Source: Ureibacillus acetophenoni (GTDB lineage: Bacteria > Bacillota > Bacilli > Bacillales_A > Planococcaceae). From it: a DNA stretch of 64,000 nucleotides. A model generated the notes under the pieces. That model worked only from the letters and a program-made list of their open reading frames with translations, had not been told where the DNA came from and did no database searches. Shown here piece after piece: positions 61,632 to 64,000 of the stretch. The first letter of the stretch is position 1; every line of letters starts with the position of its first letter. The stretch spans positions 337,176 to 401,175 of the forward strand of contig NZ_OBQC01000002.1 in assembly GCF_900220965.1 (NCBI RefSeq), written 5' to 3'. The position numbers were made by a program, and so were the translations under genes.

Positions 61632-63998
61632 TTACTTTAATTCTACTACAGTTACACCAAATCCACCTTCACCGGCTTCTCCATATCGGAACGACTTAAC
61701 TCTCTTATGTTTCTTTAAAAATTCTTGAATCCCTTGACGTAAAGCGCCTGTCCCTTTTCCATGAATTATTGAAACACGATGGTAATTTGCGAGCAAGGCA
61801 TCATCAATATATTTTTCTGTTCTAAGAATAGCATCTTCGTAACGTTCGCCACGTAAATCTAATTCTAGCTTCACATGTGAGTTTCTATTTTTTATGTTCG
61901 CCATAGTAACAGTTTGTTTTTGTTTTTCCGGTTTTACATATTCAAGGTCGGATTCTTCAAGTTTCATTTTCAAAATACCAATTTGAACAACCCACTCATG
62001 GTCACCTACTTTTTCCACAAGTACACCCTTCTGACCATAGCTAATTACTTTTACTTCATCGCCAACAGAAAGGTTTTGAGCTCTTTCACGAATTTGTGCT
62101 TGTTTTTTCAAAACAGGATTTTCAGCTGGTGCAGCTTCATCCAATCGTTTTTTCGCTTCAATGAGCTCGTGTTCTTTAACAAGGTGGCTTGCATTTTCTC
62201 TCATTTTCCGTAATTCAGCAATTACCTTTTCAGCTTCCGCTTTCGCTTCATCTACAATTTTTCGAGCTTTTTCTTTCGCTTTCTTCTCTAAGCTTTCTTT
62301 TTTCTCATCATATGTTTTAATTTTCGCTTCAAGCTCTTTGTGTAAGTTCTGAGCTTCTTCTAACAATACATGTGCTTCTTCTGCTTCTCGTTCTGAGCGA
62401 CGTCTAGATTCTTCTAAAGAAGCAATCATCGATTCCACTTCATGACGGTCTGTACCAGTAAATGATTTTGCTCTTTGTATTATAGTATCTTTTAAACCCA
62501 GTCTTTTAGAGATTTCAAAAGCATTTGAACGCCCTGGTACGCCGATTAGTAATCGATAAGTAGGACTTAATGTTTCAACATCAAATTCCACACTAGCGTT
62601 TACGACACCTGGTCGATTATATCCATATGCTTTTAGTTCTGGATAGTGAGTAGTTGCCATGACACGAGCACCGCGGTCAACCACTTCATCTAAAATTGAT
62701 ATAGCTAGGGCTGCCCCTTCTTGAGGATCGGTTCCCGCACCAAGCTCATCAAAAATAACGAGTGAATTTGAATCGAACTTTCCTAAAATATCTACAATAT
62801 TCACCATATGTGATGAGAATGTAGATAGGGATTGTTCAATCGACTGTTCATCACCAATATCGGCAAAGAGTTGTTCAAAAACAGCAAGCTCAGAACCATC
62901 GAGCGCTGGTATAGGAAGCCCAGCTTGTGCCATTAAAGTACATAGTCCGACAGTTTTAAGTGTTACAGTTTTACCACCTGTATTTGGTCCTGTAATTACA
63001 ATCGCTGTAATATCTTTTCCAAATTCAATTGTATTAGGAACAGCCTCTTCTCTTGGAATTAAAGGATGTCTTGCACGTATAAGGCGAATATAACCTTCTT
63101 TATTCATTGTTGGTTTTGTGCATTTATTTAATTGTCCATATTTAGCCTTTGCTAAAATGACATCCATTTCTCCTAACAAGTGAACAAGAACAAATAAATC
63201 ATGACTCACTTCTTGTACTTTTGCTGAAAGTTCTAATAAGATCTTTTCAATTTCTACTTGTTCTTTCACTTTTAGGCGTTGAATTTCATTGTTCAGTTGC
63301 ACAATTGCTTCTGGTTCAATAAATAACGTTTGTCCAGAAGATGATTGATCATGAACAATCCCACCATAATGACTTCGATATTCTTGTTTTACTGGAATTA
63401 CGAAACGGTCATTACGAATAGTCACAATTGAGTCAGAAAGCATCTTCGCTGCATTTGACCCACGTGTTAAACTTTCTAATTTAGATCTAACCTTTGCTTC
63501 CTCAGATCTTAAAGATTGTCGAATTGAACGTAAAGTGCTACTTGCTGAATCCATCACCATTCCGTTTTCATCGATGCAGTCATTTATCTCATGTTGTAAA
63601 GCAGTAAGAACAGGCATTTGTTCTTTTCGTTCTATGAAATGTGGAATTTCTATTTCATTTTCTTCTTGTATTTCTTCAATGAAGTTTCGAAGTATGCGAC
63701 TTGCTCTAATTGTACTAGCGATTTCCATTAGTTCCATACCGCTAAGCATCCCGCCAATTTGAGCACGTTTCGCATGAGGACGAACATCAAATATTCCACC
63801 CATAGGGACGTTTCCTTTTACACGTAAAATGGATAGACCTTCGTCCATTTCATCGAGTAGTTCAACTACTTTTTCATAATCTGTTTCTGGTATTAGTTGC
63901 TCAATCTGTGATTTTCCTATTGAAGAAGTACAAAGACTTGCAACTTGGGCAATTATTTTATTGTATTCTAGTGTTTTCAATGCTCGTTGCGCGATCAT
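61632..63998 (-). CDS. mutS2: Endonuclease MutS2 (ribosome rescue / recombination factor)
   Basis: 788 aa, full length; ATG 63998 lies 3 bp from the window edge, so the ribosome binding site is not visible. MutS ATPase core: Walker A TGPNTGGKTVTLK (about residue 333), Walker B region LVIFDELGAGTDPQEGAALA (20) and ATTHYPELKAYGYN; then a long coiled coil (about 510-640) and the C-terminal Smr domain with LDLRGERYEDAI and IIHGKGTGALRQGI. In B. subtilis it splits collided ribosomes and limits recombination. Confidence 0.96.
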   Translation of the reverse strand: MIAQRALKTLEYNKIIAQVASLCTSSIGKSQIEQLIPETDYEKVVELLDEMDEGLSILRVKGNVPMGGIFDVRPHAKRAQIGGMLSGMELMEIASTIRASRILRNFIEEIQEENEIEIPHFIERKEQMPVLTALQHEINDCIDENGMVMDSASSTLRSIRQSLRSEEAKVRSKLESLTRGSNAAKMLSDSIVTIRNDRFVIPVKQEYRSHYGGIVHDQSSSGQTLFIEPEAIVQLNNEIQRLKVKEQVEIEKILLELSAKVQEVSHDLFVLVHLLGEMDVILAKAKYGQLNKCTKPTMNKEGYIRLIRARHPLIPREEAVPNTIEFGKDITAIVITGPNTGGKTVTLKTVGLCTLMAQAGLPIPALDGSELAVFEQLFADIGDEQSIEQSLSTFSSHMVNIVDILGKFDSNSLVIFDELGAGTDPQEGAALAISILDEVVDRGARVMATTHYPELKAYGYNRPGVVNASVEFDVETLSPTYRLLIGVPGRSNAFEISKRLGLKDTIIQRAKSFTGTDRHEVESMIASLEESRRRSEREAEEAHVLLEEAQNLHKELEAKIKTYDEKKESLEKKAKEKARKIVDEAKAEAEKVIAELRKMRENASHLVKEHELIEAKKRLDEAAPAENPVLKKQAQIRERAQNLSVGDEVKVISYGQKGVLVEKVGDHEWVVQIGILKMKLEESDLEYVKPEKQKQTVTMANIKNRNSHVKLELDLRGERYEDAILRTEKYIDDALLANYHRVSIIHGKGTGALRQGIQEFLKKHKRVKSFRYGEAGEGGFGVTVVELK

Positions 63999-64000
63999 TT

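Noticed and set aside
1-64000. Prophage, integrative element or insertion sequence
   Set aside because: No integrase, transposase, phage structural genes or att-like direct repeats seen; the tRNA-Arg is not flanked by a foreign block.

Overview
The window looks like chromosomal DNA of a low-GC, endospore-forming member of the Bacillales. The backbone follows Bacillus subtilis gene order (lonA-clpX-tig-ysoA at one end; ysnB-ysnA-rph-racE, gerE-ysmA, sdhBAC, yslB, lysC-uvrC, trxA, etfAB, fadB-fadR-lcfA, yshE, mutS2 at the other). Base composition, frequent TTG starts and the accessory genes suggest a Lysinibacillus/Solibacillus/Ureibacillus-type organism (Caryophanaceae/Planococcaceae). That placement is an inference from gene order and protein character. 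gerE indicates a spore former. lonB, gerM and ysmB, which B. subtilis has at the matching junctions, are not seen here.

Layout. 1-6 kb: protein quality control (lonA cut by the window edge, clpX, tig, ysoA). 6-13.7 kb: accessory genes, including a TPP-riboswitch-controlled thiamine transporter, a PadR regulator coupled to a beta-helix DUF4097 protein, two lipoproteins, an SDR enzyme, a hemolysin-III-type membrane protein and a UspA protein. 13.8-26.3 kb: a long minus-strand dpp/ykf-type operon for uptake and intracellular breakdown of cell-wall peptides (VanX-like dipeptidase, DppA, YkfB, DppE-B-C-D-YkfD, an LD-carboxypeptidase, a class-A beta-lactamase fold protein without a secretion signal, YkfC), preceded by a P1/DmpA-type aminopeptidase. 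A CodY-like box lies just upstream of the operon. 26.7-29.6 kb: a ComP/ComA-like two-component pair without comQ or comX beside it. 30-43 kb: accessory region with a secreted GH3 enzyme, PBP4a-type DacC, an orphan DRE-TIM aldolase, small hypothetical proteins, two small decayed genes and a tRNA-Arg. 43-64 kb: conserved housekeeping genes covering nucleotide hygiene, cell-wall glutamate, sporulation, succinate dehydrogenase, nucleotide excision repair, thioredoxin, beta-oxidation with its FadR regulator, and mutS2.

Most interesting region: 37.5-40.1 kb. A membrane HD-GYP protein is followed by a 22-codon gene (38816-38884). Its ATG overlaps the HD-GYP stop and has a strong ribosome binding site; it encodes a basic peptide with a CxxC near the C-terminus. 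Then come a stem-loop and a membrane M50 (site-2-protease-like) protein that starts with a PqqD/RRE-like peptide-binding domain. This looks like a minimal peptide production, processing and signalling unit. The second notable item is a full-length lysC-position aspartokinase whose catalytic motifs (KFGGTS and others) have been replaced while its ACT regulatory half is intact. Other unexplained structures are a 54-bp concentric palindrome at 40345-40398 and a 52-bp tandem hairpin repeat at 6221-6373.
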